DNA from: Gemmatimonadota bacterium
GTDB taxonomy: Bacteria > Gemmatimonadota > Gemmatimonadetes > Gemmatimonadales > Gemmatimonadaceae
Direction of reading: 5' to 3'
NCBI GenBank assembly: GCA_016719105.1
Contig: JADKAQ010000001.1
Location: 496,001 to 560,000, forward strand
Length of the DNA: 64,000 bases
Shown here: in pieces, positions 7,278 to 17,181 of the stretch
Numbering within the stretch: the first letter of the stretch is position 1
Layout of the letters: each line of letters opens with the position of its first letter
The notes under the pieces: generated by a model
The model's database searches: none
What the model was told of the DNA's origin: nothing
What the model saw: only the letters and a program-made list of their open reading frames with translations
Made by a program: the position numbers and the translations under genes

Positions 7278-9617
7278 GTGCCGCACAACCTCAAGCGCGA
7301 ACTCGCGGGGATCGCGCTGATCGCCCTGGCGCTCTTCATTGGCGGGGCACTGCTGCTGCAGGACCTCCCGATCGAGGGGGGCTGCCTCGCCGCGCGTGGC
7401 GTCTTCGGTCCCGTGGGTGGGTGCCTCAAGGGGGCGCTGCTGTCCGTTGTTGGGGAGCCAGCCGCGTGGCTGCTCGCGCTGCTCCCGCTCGTCCACGGCC
7501 TGCGCCTGCTGGGGCGCATGCAGTGGGAGACCGACCGCCGCTGGCTGCTCTTTCTCGCCGGACTCGTCCTCCTCCTCCCGATCATGGTCGGGCTCGCGAC
7601 CGGAACCGAGCGCCGCACCGACGGACCGGCGGGGCTCTGGGGCGGCTTCATCGCCTTCTACCTGGGCCAGACGTTAGGCACCGGTGGGGCGTGGCTGGCC
7701 GTGGCCGTGCTGGCCAGCGCGCTGACGGCCTGGTCGCTCCGCTGGAATCCGGTCACAGCGGCCATGCGCGCCCCGGGAGGAAAAGCGGCGCGCAGCGACC
7801 TGACGCCGGCGGCGCTGGCCATGGAGCCGCCCCCAGAAGAGATGCCGGCGATGGTGGATGGGAGACGGGAGACGGGAGAGGGGCGGCGTCGCGCGAAGCG
7901 CGCCGACGTGGTCGCGCTCCCCGAGCCGGCGGAGCCGGAACCGCTCCCCACCGTCGTGGCAACAAAGAAGGCGAGCGGCAAGGGCAAGGCCGAGACGCCG
8001 GCGATCGTCGAGGCACCGGTCCCGCCGTCCCCACTCGTCATCCCGGAGGCCGACGCGCTGGAGGATCGCATCCCGTCGCCCGAGTTGCTCACCCCCCCGC
8101 CTCCCGGCAACGTCGATGTGGGGCGGAAGGAGATCGAGGCGATGGGGGTCAAGCTCATGGAGGCGCTGCGCACCTTCAAGGTTGACGGGAGGCTGGCCGG
8201 GCAGACGATCGGGCCGGTTGTGACGCAGTTCGAGGTGGAGCCGGCGTCGGGCGTGAAGGTCCGGCAGTTCGCCAACCTCGCCAATGACCTTGCACTGGCG
8301 ATGCGCGCCCCCAGCATCCGGGTCGTCGCGCCGATCCCAGGACGTGGGGCGGTCGGGGTGGAGGTGCCGAATCCGGTGCCGCAGATCGTCTCGTTCCGCG
8401 AGTTGATCGAGGCCCGCGAGTTTCAGCAGGCACGGATGGCGCTCCCCATCGCGTTAGGCAAGGACCTGGAGGGGAAGGTGGTCGTTGCCGACCTGGCCAA
8501 GATGCCGCACCTCCTCATCGCCGGCGCGACGGGATCGGGCAAGTCGGTCTGCGTGAACACGATCATCACGTCGCTGGTGTACCGGCACAAGCCGGACACC
8601 CTCAAGTTCCTGATGGTCGACCCCAAGATGGTCGAACTCTCGGCGTACAACGATCTCCCGCACTTGCTGCACAAGGTCATCACGGACAACCGCGATGCCG
8701 CGTATGTGCTCAAGTGGGCAGTCATCGAGATGCAGCGTCGTTACGAGATCCTCGCCGCCAACGGGGCGCGCAACATCCAGGACTTCAACAAGCGTGTGCT
8801 CGACGGCGCGTCGCTGGTGTTGCCCAAGCGCCCCGAGGTCGCCTTCGAGCGGCGCGAGTACACCGAGGGGATCCTGCCGTACGTCGTGGTCGTCATCGAC
8901 GAACTCGCCGACCTCATGATGACGGTGCAGGCGGAGGTGGAAACGCCGCTGGCGATGCTCGCGCAGAAGGCGCGTGCCATCGGGATCCACATCATCCTGG
9001 CCACGCAGCGTCCGAGCGTGAACGTCATCACGGGGCTCATCAAGGCGAACTTTCCCAGCCGCATCGCGTTCCGGGTCGCGTCGCAAGTCGACTCGCGCAC
9101 GATCATCGACGGCATGGGGGCCGAGTCGCTGTTGGGCAACGGCGACATGCTGTTCATTCCGCCCGGCAAGTCGGAGCCGCAGCGTCTGCAGGGGGCGTTC
9201 ATCCCGGGTGATGACACCGAACGCCTGATGCACTGGTTCGACGCGCGCAAGATTGCGAAGCGCGCGGCGCTGGCGGCGAAGGGGTTGCCCGACGACGAAC
9301 TCTCGCGCCCCGACATCATCGCCGAGGTGAAGGCGCAGGAGGCGATCGACAACGATGAGGAGGGCGAGGGGGGAGGGACCGGTCATGAGGACCGCGATCC
9401 GCTCTTCCGAAAGGCCGCCGAGACCTGCATTCAGCACCAACTCGGCTCCACGTCGCTGCTGCAGCGCCGACTCAACGTGGGATACGGACGGGCGGCGCGC
9501 ATCATCGATCAGTTGCACGCGGCGGGTATCCTCGGGCCGTCGCGAGGGTCGAAGCCGCGCGACATCCTCGTGGGGCTCGAGGATCTCGATCGCCTCGCGG
9601 GTCCCGACGGGGCCTAG
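7278..9617 (+). CDS. ftsK: DNA translocase FtsK/SpoIIIE
   Basis: Septal DNA pump that clears and aligns chromosome termini at division. The N terminus (about residues 8-160) contains four probable membrane helices. A variable Pro/Ala/Glu-rich linker follows to about 260. The motor comes next, with Walker A GATGSGKS near 416-423 and VVVIDELADLMM as Walker B. The C terminus (about 700-779) is a winged-helix gamma domain (LLQRRLNVGYGRAARIIDQL), which in FtsK reads short oriented DNA words. That matters because this genome has an abundant 8-mer, CGTTAGGC, two copies of which lie inside this gene (7672, 8452). The GTG start follows comB directly. Confidence 0.95.
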   Translation: MPHNLKRELAGIALIALALFIGGALLLQDLPIEGGCLAARGVFGPVGGCLKGALLSVVGEPAAWLLALLPLVHGLRLLGRMQWETDRRWLLFLAGLVLLLPIMVGLATGTERRTDGPAGLWGGFIAFYLGQTLGTGGAWLAVAVLASALTAWSLRWNPVTAAMRAPGGKAARSDLTPAALAMEPPPEEMPAMVDGRRETGEGRRRAKRADVVALPEPAEPEPLPTVVATKKASGKGKAETPAIVEAPVPPSPLVIPEADALEDRIPSPELLTPPPPGNVDVGRKEIEAMGVKLMEALRTFKVDGRLAGQTIGPVVTQFEVEPASGVKVRQFANLANDLALAMRAPSIRVVAPIPGRGAVGVEVPNPVPQIVSFRELIEAREFQQARMALPIALGKDLEGKVVVADLAKMPHLLIAGATGSGKSVCVNTIITSLVYRHKPDTLKFLMVDPKMVELSAYNDLPHLLHKVITDNRDAAYVLKWAVIEMQRRYEILAANGARNIQDFNKRVLDGASLVLPKRPEVAFERREYTEGILPYVVVVIDELADLMMTVQAEVETPLAMLAQKARAIGIHIILATQRPSVNVITGLIKANFPSRIAFRVASQVDSRTIIDGMGAESLLGNGDMLFIPPGKSEPQRLQGAFIPGDDTERLMHWFDARKIAKRAALAAKGLPDDELSRPDIIAEVKAQEAIDNDEEGEGGGTGHEDRDPLFRKAAETCIQHQLGSTSLLQRRLNVGYGRAARIIDQLHAAGILGPSRGSKPRDILVGLEDLDRLAGPDGA

Positions 9618-9740
9618 CGCACGCACCGTGGGTGGACGGGGCGAGCGCCGTGGCCCGCCGCCGCTGTCGTGACACCTAACAATCTGAAGCGATGTCTGGT
9701 CGCGCCGTCCCCCTGGGGGCGGCGCCTGCGACGCTGAGGC

Positions 9741-9865
9741 GATGTCGCGCGCCGGTGTCTGCGGCGCTGTCGTGCGCCGGTGTGGGCGGCGCTGTCTTGC
9801 GCCGGTGTGTGCGGCGCTGTCTTGTGCCGGTGCCTGCGGCGCTGCCGAGCGCCGGCGCCCGCAAT
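9741..9865. repeat. five imperfect 25-bp tandem repeats
   Basis: Five consecutive 25-base units with the core gctgtcntgcgccggtg start at 9741, 9766, 9791, 9816 and 9841. The last copy is the most diverged. The unit length is not a multiple of three and no convincing gene covers it, so it is probably noncoding. It fills the middle of the 311-base spacer between ftsK and yraN. The rest of that spacer holds a one-base variant of the CGTTAGGC word (ACCTAAC at 9674) and a promoter-like TAGGTT. No unique spacers separate the copies, so it is not a CRISPR array. Confidence 0.8.
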
Positions 9866-9916
9866 GGAACGGTACGATGCGCGTGGAAATGGTGATGCGG
9901 CGGGCGCGAGGGGGGG

Positions 9917-9922
9917 TAGGTT
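9917..9922 (+). promoter_or_regulatory. candidate -10 box for a leaderless yraN transcript
   Basis: TAGGTT lies six bases before the GTG start of yraN. That would place the transcription start at about the first base of the start codon. The same spacing is seen before gmd and recJ. No clear -35 hexamer is visible. Inferred from pattern only. Confidence 0.4.
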
Positions 9923-9928
9923 CGCGGT

Positions 9929-10303
9929 GTGACGACGGAACGGCAGCGGTTCGGGGCGCTGGGGGAGACGATCGCCGAGCGATGGCTTCGGGGGCGCGGC
10001 TGGCGCGTGCTGCAACGGCGCTTCCGGAGTGGGCACCGTGACATCGACCTGATCGCGGAGCGCGAGGGGACGGTGGCGTTCGTGGAGGTGAAGGCTCGGC
10101 AGGGTGGGTGGTTCGGCGGACCGCTGGAGGCGGTCAACTGGCGTAAGCGCAGGGAGTTAGTGCGTTCAGCCTCGATCTGGATCGACCGGCATGGGCGGGT
10201 GGGGGAGAGCTATCGGTTCGACGTCATCGGGGTGATCCTGGACGAGCGGGGCGTGCGTGTACGCCATGTGGAAAACGCCTTCGGTGTTTCATCTCGTGCT
10301 TGA
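9929..10303 (+). CDS. yraN: YraN/UPF0102 family nuclease-fold protein
   Basis: Small 124-residue protein of the UPF0102 family, a restriction-endonuclease-like fold found in most bacteria, often near rnhB, lep or recombination genes. Family motifs are GALGETIAERWLRGRGW, then the nuclease-type core RDIDLIA...VAFVEVKAR, where Asp, Glu and Lys would form the active site. No biochemical role is firmly established for the family. The GTG start is supported by the family N terminus. Codon 76 is a TTA followed by GTG, one of the rare TTA codons outside the repeated word. Its end overlaps the -35 box of the recA promoter. Confidence 0.85.
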   Translation: MTTERQRFGALGETIAERWLRGRGWRVLQRRFRSGHRDIDLIAEREGTVAFVEVKARQGGWFGGPLEAVNWRKRRELVRSASIWIDRHGRVGESYRFDVIGVILDERGVRVRHVENAFGVSSRA

Positions 10304-10328
10304 AAGCAAGCGTGGGGTTTCGTATTTT
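10300..10328 (+). promoter_or_regulatory. recA promoter, sigma-70 type
   Basis: TTGAAA (10300-10305), a 17-base spacer and TATTTT (10323-10328) form a good sigma-70 promoter ahead of recA. The transcription start would be near 10335, giving a leader of about 75 bases. The surrounding 50 bases are clearly more A+T-rich than the genes on each side. Confidence 0.65.
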
Positions 10329-10329
10329 G

Positions 10330-10343
10330 TTCGGGGTATCGAA
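10330..10343 (+). promoter_or_regulatory. palindrome at the recA transcription start, possible SOS operator
   Basis: TTCGGGGTATCGAA is an inverted repeat (TTCG-N6-CGAA) placed directly downstream of the recA -10 box and over the predicted start site. That is an ideal position for a repressor. A nearby direct repeat of TTGTTC (10327-10332 and again at about 10344) overlaps it. It does not match the textbook E. coli or Bacillus LexA boxes exactly. The repressor identity is therefore a guess. Confidence 0.35.
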
Positions 10344-10410
10344 TTGTTCACGCCACCCGGTACATTGCCCGCGTGGCCAGGGCCTCAACGACTCACCAAC
10401 AGGGTGAATC

Positions 10411-11454
<1,044 letters not shown>

Positions 11455-11698
11455 CAGGGCGTAGGATCGAAGGACGCAGGACACATCAGACGCCGGCAGG
11501 ATATTGGGGCCGGAGGGTTGTCTTCTGAGGATGCTGGGGCCCGGTACCCCACGTTGCTCAGCGGGCCTCTCTCCGGCCTCTCCTCGTTTCAGGTCGAAAG
11601 TCGGAGGGGACGAAGACAGAAGGGGCCGGTGAGCAGGTCCCCGCGAACGCTGGGTCGAGGATCTCGGAGTGTGCGCCAACGTTTGGCTGGAGGCTGAA

Positions 11699-12511
11699 AT
11701 GGGCGTCTGGGAAGACGACGAGGCGGCCGCAGAAGATCGCGCTGAACTCCACGAGGAGGGCGACGAAAGCCAGGCGCCCTCCGCACCGGCACGGCGAGGG
11801 CGGGCCGCCTCGTCCGCGAGTGGCGCGAGGACGGAACGGGGGCCTCGCAAGAAGCTCGGGGATGTCGAGGAGGTGCCCGCGGGGCGGGTGACGGCGATCC
11901 ATGAGCGGCGCTCGGGGAGCGTGCGATACCTGGTCGCGATCGATGGGCGACCCGTGGCGACCGTGTCGGCGGAGCTGATCGCCGAACTCGGTCTGCGGGT
12001 CGGCGGTTCGGTCGACGTGGTGCTGGCCCAGCGGCTCCGCGCGGAATCGTCGCGGCTCGCGGTCTTCGACAAGGCGATCGACCTGCTCGCCGTGCGCGCG
12101 CGCAGTACGCGGGACCTGCAGATGCGCCTGCGTCGGGCGGGGGCGGTCGACGCGTCCATCGCGGCGGCGATCGAACGGCTGCAGCAGCTGGGATTTCTCG
12201 ACGACGACGCGTACGCGCGCAATCTCGCGCGTTCGCGGGTCTTGAGCGGCGGCGTCTCGCGCCGACGCATCGGGCAGGAGCTGCAACGACGCGGTGTCTC
12301 GCGCGAAGTGGCGGACGGGGCGATCGCCGAGACGCTCGAGGAGGTGGAACTGGACGAGGAGGGGGCGGCGCGACTCGCGGGCGAGAAGCGGCTGCGTGCC
12401 CTGCGATCCTACGATGCCGCCACGCAGAAGCAGCGGCTCTATGCCTTCCTGGCTCGGCGCGGCTATGCGCCGGATGTCATCGCGCGAGTCGTCCGTGACT
12501 TGATGCGATAG
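11699..12511 (+). CDS. recX: recombination regulator RecX
   Basis: RecX binds RecA filaments and limits their growth. The C-terminal 150 residues show the three-helix RecX repeats (ARSTRDLQMRLRRAG, LGFLDDDAYARNLARSR, GVSRRRIGQELQRRGV). A 45-residue charged, Ala/Glu/Arg-rich leader precedes the family-like part (VTAIHERRSGSVRYLV). I chose ATG 11699 because GGAGG lies five bases upstream. An in-frame GTG at 11669 would only add ten unconserved residues. It follows recA, as in many bacteria. Confidence 0.9.
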   Translation: MGVWEDDEAAAEDRAELHEEGDESQAPSAPARRGRAASSASGARTERGPRKKLGDVEEVPAGRVTAIHERRSGSVRYLVAIDGRPVATVSAELIAELGLRVGGSVDVVLAQRLRAESSRLAVFDKAIDLLAVRARSTRDLQMRLRRAGAVDASIAAAIERLQQLGFLDDDAYARNLARSRVLSGGVSRRRIGQELQRRGVSREVADGAIAETLEEVELDEEGAARLAGEKRLRALRSYDAATQKQRLYAFLARRGYAPDVIARVVRDLMR

Positions 12512-12619
12512 GGCCTCCGTCACCGCTCCCCGAGTTCAGGGGGCGCGGGGTCGGAGGGGGCGCGGGGAGGGAGCGATGGTAGGACAGGGGCGCGCTCCAG
12601 AATCCGCGTCGAGGTCCGC

Positions 12620-12625
12620 TATATT
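12620..12625 (+). promoter_or_regulatory. candidate -10 box of alaS
   Basis: TATATT sits five bases before the alaS ATG, in an otherwise G+C-rich 119-base spacer. If it is used, the alaS transcript is leaderless or nearly so. No good -35 hexamer is visible. A G5 run between the box and the ATG could also act as a weak ribosome-binding site for a longer transcript. Confidence 0.4.
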
Positions 12626-12630
12626 GGGGG

Positions 12631-15396
12631 ATGCGCGCATCCGACATCCGCTCCCGATTCCTGGCCTACTTCCAGCGCAACGCGCACGCCGTGTTGCCGA
12701 GTTCGTCCCTCGTTCCGGGCGACGACCCCACGTTGCTCTTCACCAACGCGGGGATGGTCCAGTTCAAGAAGGTCTTCCTTGGCCTCGAGGTCCCTGAGAC
12801 GGGACGTCGCGCCACCACCTCGCAGAAGTGCGTTCGCGCCGGCGGCAAGCACAACGACCTCGAGCAGGTCGGGCACACGGCGCGACATCACACCTTCTTC
12901 GAGATGCTGGGGAATTTCTCCTTCGGCGACTACTTCAAGCGCGACGCGATTCGCTTCGCCTGGGAGTTCGTCACCGGTCCGCAGTCGGAGGGGAATCTCG
13001 GGATCGACGCGCGTCACGTGCGCGTCTCCGTGTTCCACGAGGACGATGAGGCGCGCGCGCTGTGGCGCGAGATTGCCGGGATCTCCGACGCCCGCATCTA
13101 CGGGCTCGGCGCGAAGGACAACTTCTGGCAGATGGCGGATACGGGGCCGTGCGGCCCATGCTCCGAGCTCTACATCGACCTTGCCCACCTGACCAAGGAC
13201 TGGGCTTTTCCGGCAGGGGCGAGTGGCGAGTGGACAGATCTCGAACGAACCGAGTTCTCCACCGAGGCCTTCGTGGAGGGGGCCGAGGCGGGGCGCTTCC
13301 TGGAGATCTGGAACCTCGTCTTCATGCAGTTCGACCGGCAGCCCGACGGGGCGCTCGTGCCGTTGCCGAAGCCGTCGGTGGACACGGGCGCGGGACTGGA
13401 GCGCATCGCGGCGGTGATGCAGGGGGTCACGAACAACTTCCATACCGACGTCTTTGCCCCGATGATGGCGGCGATCGAGGCGACGGTGCAGCGGCCGTAC
13501 GCCGGCGTTGCGCCTGACGGATCGCGCCTCCTCGATGCCCATAGCGCGTCGTATCGCGTGCTGGCGGACCACGCGCGCGCGGTCTCGTTCCTCCTCGCCG
13601 ACGGGGTCTTCCCATCCAACGACGGGCGCGGCTACGTGCTGCGACGCATCCTTCGCCGGGCGGTGCGCCATGCGTACCTGCTCGGGCGGCGGGAGCCCAC
13701 GCTGGTGCACGTGGTGCAGGCGGTGATCGACAGCATGTCCGACGTCTTTCCCGAGCTTCGCCAACGGGCGACGCACGTCCTCGAGACGACGCGCGCCGAG
13801 GAGGAACGCTTCCTGGCGACGATCGAGGGCGGGATGTCGCGCTTCGAACAGCTCGCGCCCGCGGTGGGATCGACGCAGGGGTCGACGCACCTGCGCGGGT
13901 TGATCAGCGGCGAGGACGCGTTCAAGCTCTACGACACCTACGGCTTCCCGATCGACCTGACCGAACTGATGGCGCGCGAGCGCGGCTACGCGGTCGATAT
14001 CGCCGGCTTCGAGGCGGCGTTAGGCGCGCAGCGCGTGCAGTCGCAGGAGGAGCGCAAGTCGAAGAAGCTGGGCGTGGTGGCCGACGAACTGTCCGACGCG
14101 GCACGGTGGGAGCGGACGAGCGGGACGTCCGACGAGGCGCCGGCCTTCGGCGAGTCGGAGTTCGTGGGGTACGAGGCGGTGGAGATCGAGTCGCAGGTAA
14201 CCGCGGTGCGCCGCCTGGACGACAACCGCGTGGCGGTGATGCTGCGCGAGACGCCGTTCTATGCCGAATCGGGCGGTCAGGTGTCAGATCACGGCGAGAT
14301 CGTCGGGCAGGGGTGGCGCGTGGACGTGGACGACGTGAAGAAGATCGAGGGGCGCGTCGCCGCGATCGGAAAGCTCAGCGGGACGATCGCCTTCGGGACG
14401 GCCACGGCCAGGGTCCCCGGCGATCGCCGCCGCGACACGGAGCGCAATCACACGGCGACCCACCTCTTGCATGCGGCGTTGCGGGAGGCGTTAGGCGATC
14501 ACGTGCACCAGGCCGGGTCGCTGGTGGCCCCCGATCGCCTGCGCTTCGACTTCACGCACCATGGCCCCATCAAGCCGGAGGTGCTGGACGCGATCGAGCT
14601 GACCGTGAATCGCGGCATCTGGGCGTCGGTCGACGTGCGCACGGAGCAGAAGGGGTACAAGGACGCGGTGGCCGAGGGGGCGATGGCGCTCTTCGGCGAG
14701 AAGTACGGCGATGTCGTGCGTGTGGTGAAGATCCCGGGGCTCTCGGTCGAGCTCTGCGGCGGGACGCACGTGCGCAACACGGGGCAGATCTCGCTCTTCA
14801 AGATCCTGAGCGAAACCGGGGTCGCCGCGGGGGTGCGACGCATCGAGGCGGTGACGGGGCCGCGTGCCTTCGAGGTGATGCGCGAACGGGAGCGCACGCT
14901 TTCCCGCGTGGGGGAGCTGCTCAAGGCGACGCCCGACACGGCGATCAAGCGGGTGCAGGGGCTGCTGGACGAACGAAAGGCGCTGGAGAAGCGCCTCGAC
15001 GAGGCGATGAAGGGCGGTGGCGACCAGGTGAAGGCGCTGGTGGCGTCGGCGCCGACGGTCGAGGGGCTCCGGCTGGTGGCCTCGATGATGACCGCGCCGG
15101 ACGTCAAGACGCTGCAGGCGCTCGGCGACGCGCTGCGCGAACAGCTCGGCAGTGGAGTCGCGGCGTTAGGCGCCACCTTCGAGGATGGCAAGAGCGCGCT
15201 GCTGGTGGTGGCCACCGACGACGCGCGTGACCGCGGGGTGCGTGCCGATGCCGTCATCAAGGAACTGGCGCAGCTGGCGGGCGGGCGTGGCGGTGGCAAG
15301 CCGCACATGGCGCAGGCGGGGATCCCCGACGCCGCGCGCCTCCCGGACGCCCTCGCGTCGCTCGAGCGCACGGTGCGTGCGCTCCTGGGCGCGTGA
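12631..15396 (+). CDS. alaS: alanine--tRNA ligase
   Basis: Charges tRNA-Ala and edits mischarged Ser/Gly. The 921 residues are slightly longer than the usual 875 or so. The class II catalytic core starts at once (ASDIRSRFLAYFQRN). The editing domain has the zinc-binding HxxxH (NHTATHLLH near residue 606) and CxxxH (CGGTH near 709) pairs. The C-terminal Ala/Gly-rich domain ends with the GGGKPHMAQAG motif. Three CGTTAGGC copies lie within it, all coding Leu-Gly. The stop overlaps the next start (GTGA). Confidence 0.97.
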   Translation: MRASDIRSRFLAYFQRNAHAVLPSSSLVPGDDPTLLFTNAGMVQFKKVFLGLEVPETGRRATTSQKCVRAGGKHNDLEQVGHTARHHTFFEMLGNFSFGDYFKRDAIRFAWEFVTGPQSEGNLGIDARHVRVSVFHEDDEARALWREIAGISDARIYGLGAKDNFWQMADTGPCGPCSELYIDLAHLTKDWAFPAGASGEWTDLERTEFSTEAFVEGAEAGRFLEIWNLVFMQFDRQPDGALVPLPKPSVDTGAGLERIAAVMQGVTNNFHTDVFAPMMAAIEATVQRPYAGVAPDGSRLLDAHSASYRVLADHARAVSFLLADGVFPSNDGRGYVLRRILRRAVRHAYLLGRREPTLVHVVQAVIDSMSDVFPELRQRATHVLETTRAEEERFLATIEGGMSRFEQLAPAVGSTQGSTHLRGLISGEDAFKLYDTYGFPIDLTELMARERGYAVDIAGFEAALGAQRVQSQEERKSKKLGVVADELSDAARWERTSGTSDEAPAFGESEFVGYEAVEIESQVTAVRRLDDNRVAVMLRETPFYAESGGQVSDHGEIVGQGWRVDVDDVKKIEGRVAAIGKLSGTIAFGTATARVPGDRRRDTERNHTATHLLHAALREALGDHVHQAGSLVAPDRLRFDFTHHGPIKPEVLDAIELTVNRGIWASVDVRTEQKGYKDAVAEGAMALFGEKYGDVVRVVKIPGLSVELCGGTHVRNTGQISLFKILSETGVAAGVRRIEAVTGPRAFEVMRERERTLSRVGELLKATPDTAIKRVQGLLDERKALEKRLDEAMKGGGDQVKALVASAPTVEGLRLVASMMTAPDVKTLQALGDALREQLGSGVAALGATFEDGKSALLVVATDDARDRGVRADAVIKELAQLAGGRGGGKPHMAQAGIPDAARLPDALASLERTVRALLGA

Positions 15397-15797
15397 CGCA
15401 CGAGGGAGTCGCGGCGCTGGAACGCTGGCTCGCCACCCGCGAGCCCGCGCCGCCGGCCGCCTTGGCGGCCCGGTTGCGCGAGCTGGCGCGCGCCGCCGAG
15501 GACGAGGACTGCGCTCCCGGCGTCGCGTCGTCCGGTGCATCGGATGCCGGGGCGTCGTCCGGCGATGGAACGCCCGCGGCGGCTACGCATGCGGCGACGC
15601 TGGTGCAGGCGACCGGTCGCGTGCTGGAGCGTCTGCTGCGCGCTCACGAAACGGCGCGGGGGAGTGCGCTGGAGTTGCTGGCCGCCGATGCGCTGGCGAC
15701 GTATGCGATGGAGGCGCTGGGCGACGCCCCCGACGCGCTCGAGCATCGCTGCGAGTGGGCGATGCGCTACTTCGCCGGGATTGCGGATTCGGCGTGA
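15393..15797 (+). CDS. hypothetical protein, small Ala-rich
   Basis: A 134-residue open frame whose GTG start overlaps the alaS stop (GTGA) and whose stop overlaps the start of the next gene in the same way. This linkage is the best evidence that it is real. It is rich in Ala, Leu, Glu and Arg, helical in character, with no signal peptide and no recognised motif. An Asp/Ser/Gly-rich patch near residues 38-62 could be a linker. I do not recognise the family. Confidence 0.6.
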   Translation: MTHEGVAALERWLATREPAPPAALAARLRELARAAEDEDCAPGVASSGASDAGASSGDGTPAAATHAATLVQATGRVLERLLRAHETARGSALELLAADALATYAMEALGDAPDALEHRCEWAMRYFAGIADSA

Positions 15798-16546
15798 TCG
15801 ACCTGCACACGCACCTCCTCCCGGGGGTCGACGATGGCTCACGCACGATGGACAACTCGGTGCGTGTGCTGGAGCGGCTCCTGGTGGAGGGGGTGCGGGA
15901 GGTGGCCTGCACGCCGCACCTGACGGCGTCGCGCGCGCACGAGGCGCCGGTGGACGAGTATGCCGCGCTGCGAGCCGAGTTGCAGCGATTGGCTCCGGAG
16001 GGGATGCGCCTGGCGGCCGGGTTCGAGATCATGCTCGATCGTCCGGGGTGCGACCTCACGAAGCGGGGGCTGACGCTCGGGACGTCGCGCGCAGTGCTGG
16101 TCGAGTTTCCACGATCGGGGCTGCCGGCGGGGGCCACGGCGGAGCTGATGCGCATTCGCACGAGTGGACTGGTGCCGGTGATCGCCCACCCCGAACGGTA
16201 TCGTGGCATCACGCTCGCTGACGTCGAGGCGTGGCGCGAGGTCGGGGTGGTGATTCAGGGGGATGCGCTGATGCTGCTTTCGGCTGGGGAGATGGCACAG
16301 CTGGCGCGCGCGATGCTCGCGGGTGGGCTGTACGATATCCTGGCGAGCGACAATCACGGGGATCGTCGGTCGCTGGCGACGGTGCGGGAGTGGCTGCGTG
16401 AGGCGGGTGAGGACGGGCAGGGGGCGCTGCTCACCGAGGAGAATCCGCGCCGCGTGTTGGCCGATGAGGCCCTGCTCCCGGTGCCGCCGCTGCGGCGGGA
16501 GCGGTCGCTGTGGCAGCGGTTGCGCGCGATGATCGGTGGTCGTTAG
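15794..16546 (+). CDS. PHP-domain phosphatase, CpsB/YwqE-like
   Basis: The 250-residue protein starts with the PHP motif DLHTHLLPGVDDG and continues with TPHL, VIAHPERY and ILASDNHGDRR. These supply the His/Asp/Glu metal ligands of manganese-dependent tyrosine phosphatases such as CpsB and YwqE, which act on exopolysaccharide-regulating tyrosine kinases. GTG 15794 overlaps the previous stop. No partner kinase is in the window, so the true substrate is open. The downstream gmhA fits a surface-polysaccharide theme. The gene ends in cgtTAGgc, so the repeated 8-mer supplies its stop codon. Confidence 0.82.
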   Translation: MIDLHTHLLPGVDDGSRTMDNSVRVLERLLVEGVREVACTPHLTASRAHEAPVDEYAALRAELQRLAPEGMRLAAGFEIMLDRPGCDLTKRGLTLGTSRAVLVEFPRSGLPAGATAELMRIRTSGLVPVIAHPERYRGITLADVEAWREVGVVIQGDALMLLSAGEMAQLARAMLAGGLYDILASDNHGDRRSLATVREWLREAGEDGQGALLTEENPRRVLADEALLPVPPLRRERSLWQRLRAMIGGR

Positions 16547-16584
16547 GCATTCCACGTCACCACGAGCCAGGCGAGGGCGAACGG

Positions 16585-17181
16585 ATGGACGGATTCGAGC
16601 GGGACGCGGGAGAGCGGGCGGTCACTCGGCTGCGCGACCTGGCGGCGTTGGCGACGCGGACGGCGGAGGTCCTCGCCCCCGAGATCGCCCGGGCGGCGGC
16701 GCTGGTGCAGCGCACGCTGGCCGGTGGCGGCACGCTCTTCTTCTGTGGCAATGGCGGCTCGGCGGCCGACGCGCAGCACATGGCCACCGAGTATGTCGTG
16801 CGATACATGCGCAACCGGCGCGCGCTGCCGGCGATCGCCCTGACCACCGACACGTCGCTGCTGACCGCGGCGGGGAATGACTTCGGCTTCGATGAGATCT
16901 TCGCGCGTCAGGTGGAGGCCCTCGTTCGTCCCGGCGACCTGCTCATCATCCACTCCACGAGCGGGAACTCGCCTAACGTTCTGCGCGCTGCCGACGTGGC
17001 CCGCGCCAAGGGGGCGCCGGTGCTCTCGCTCTCCGCCCGCGACGGCGGGGCGTTGCGGGCGCGGTCCGACATCGCGCTGGTGATTCCCACCGAGCGCACC
17101 GACCGCGCCCAGGAGATTCACCTGTGCGTGCAGCACCTGATCTGCGAGGTGGTCGAGGAGGCGTTAGGCGGCGACTCGTAG
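16585..17181 (+). CDS. gmhA: sedoheptulose-7-phosphate isomerase (SIS domain)
   Basis: First step of ADP-heptose synthesis for the lipopolysaccharide core. The 198-residue SIS-domain protein shows LFFCGNGGSAADAQHMATEYVVRY, TTDTSLLTAAGND and HSTSGNSPNVLRA, which are the sugar-phosphate and active-site loops of GmhA. ATG 16585 gives a normal family length; an upstream in-frame start at 16510 would lie inside the preceding gene. The hldE-type kinase at 27630-28649 would supply the next step. A diverged SIS protein of similar role cannot be excluded. Confidence 0.88.
   Translation: MDGFERDAGERAVTRLRDLAALATRTAEVLAPEIARAAALVQRTLAGGGTLFFCGNGGSAADAQHMATEYVVRYMRNRRALPAIALTTDTSLLTAAGNDFGFDEIFARQVEALVRPGDLLIIHSTSGNSPNVLRAADVARAKGAPVLSLSARDGGALRARSDIALVIPTERTDRAQEIHLCVQHLICEVVEEALGGDS

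Noticed and set aside
9741..9865. CRISPR array
   Set aside because: The 25-base units are directly adjacent, with no unique spacers and no cas genes.
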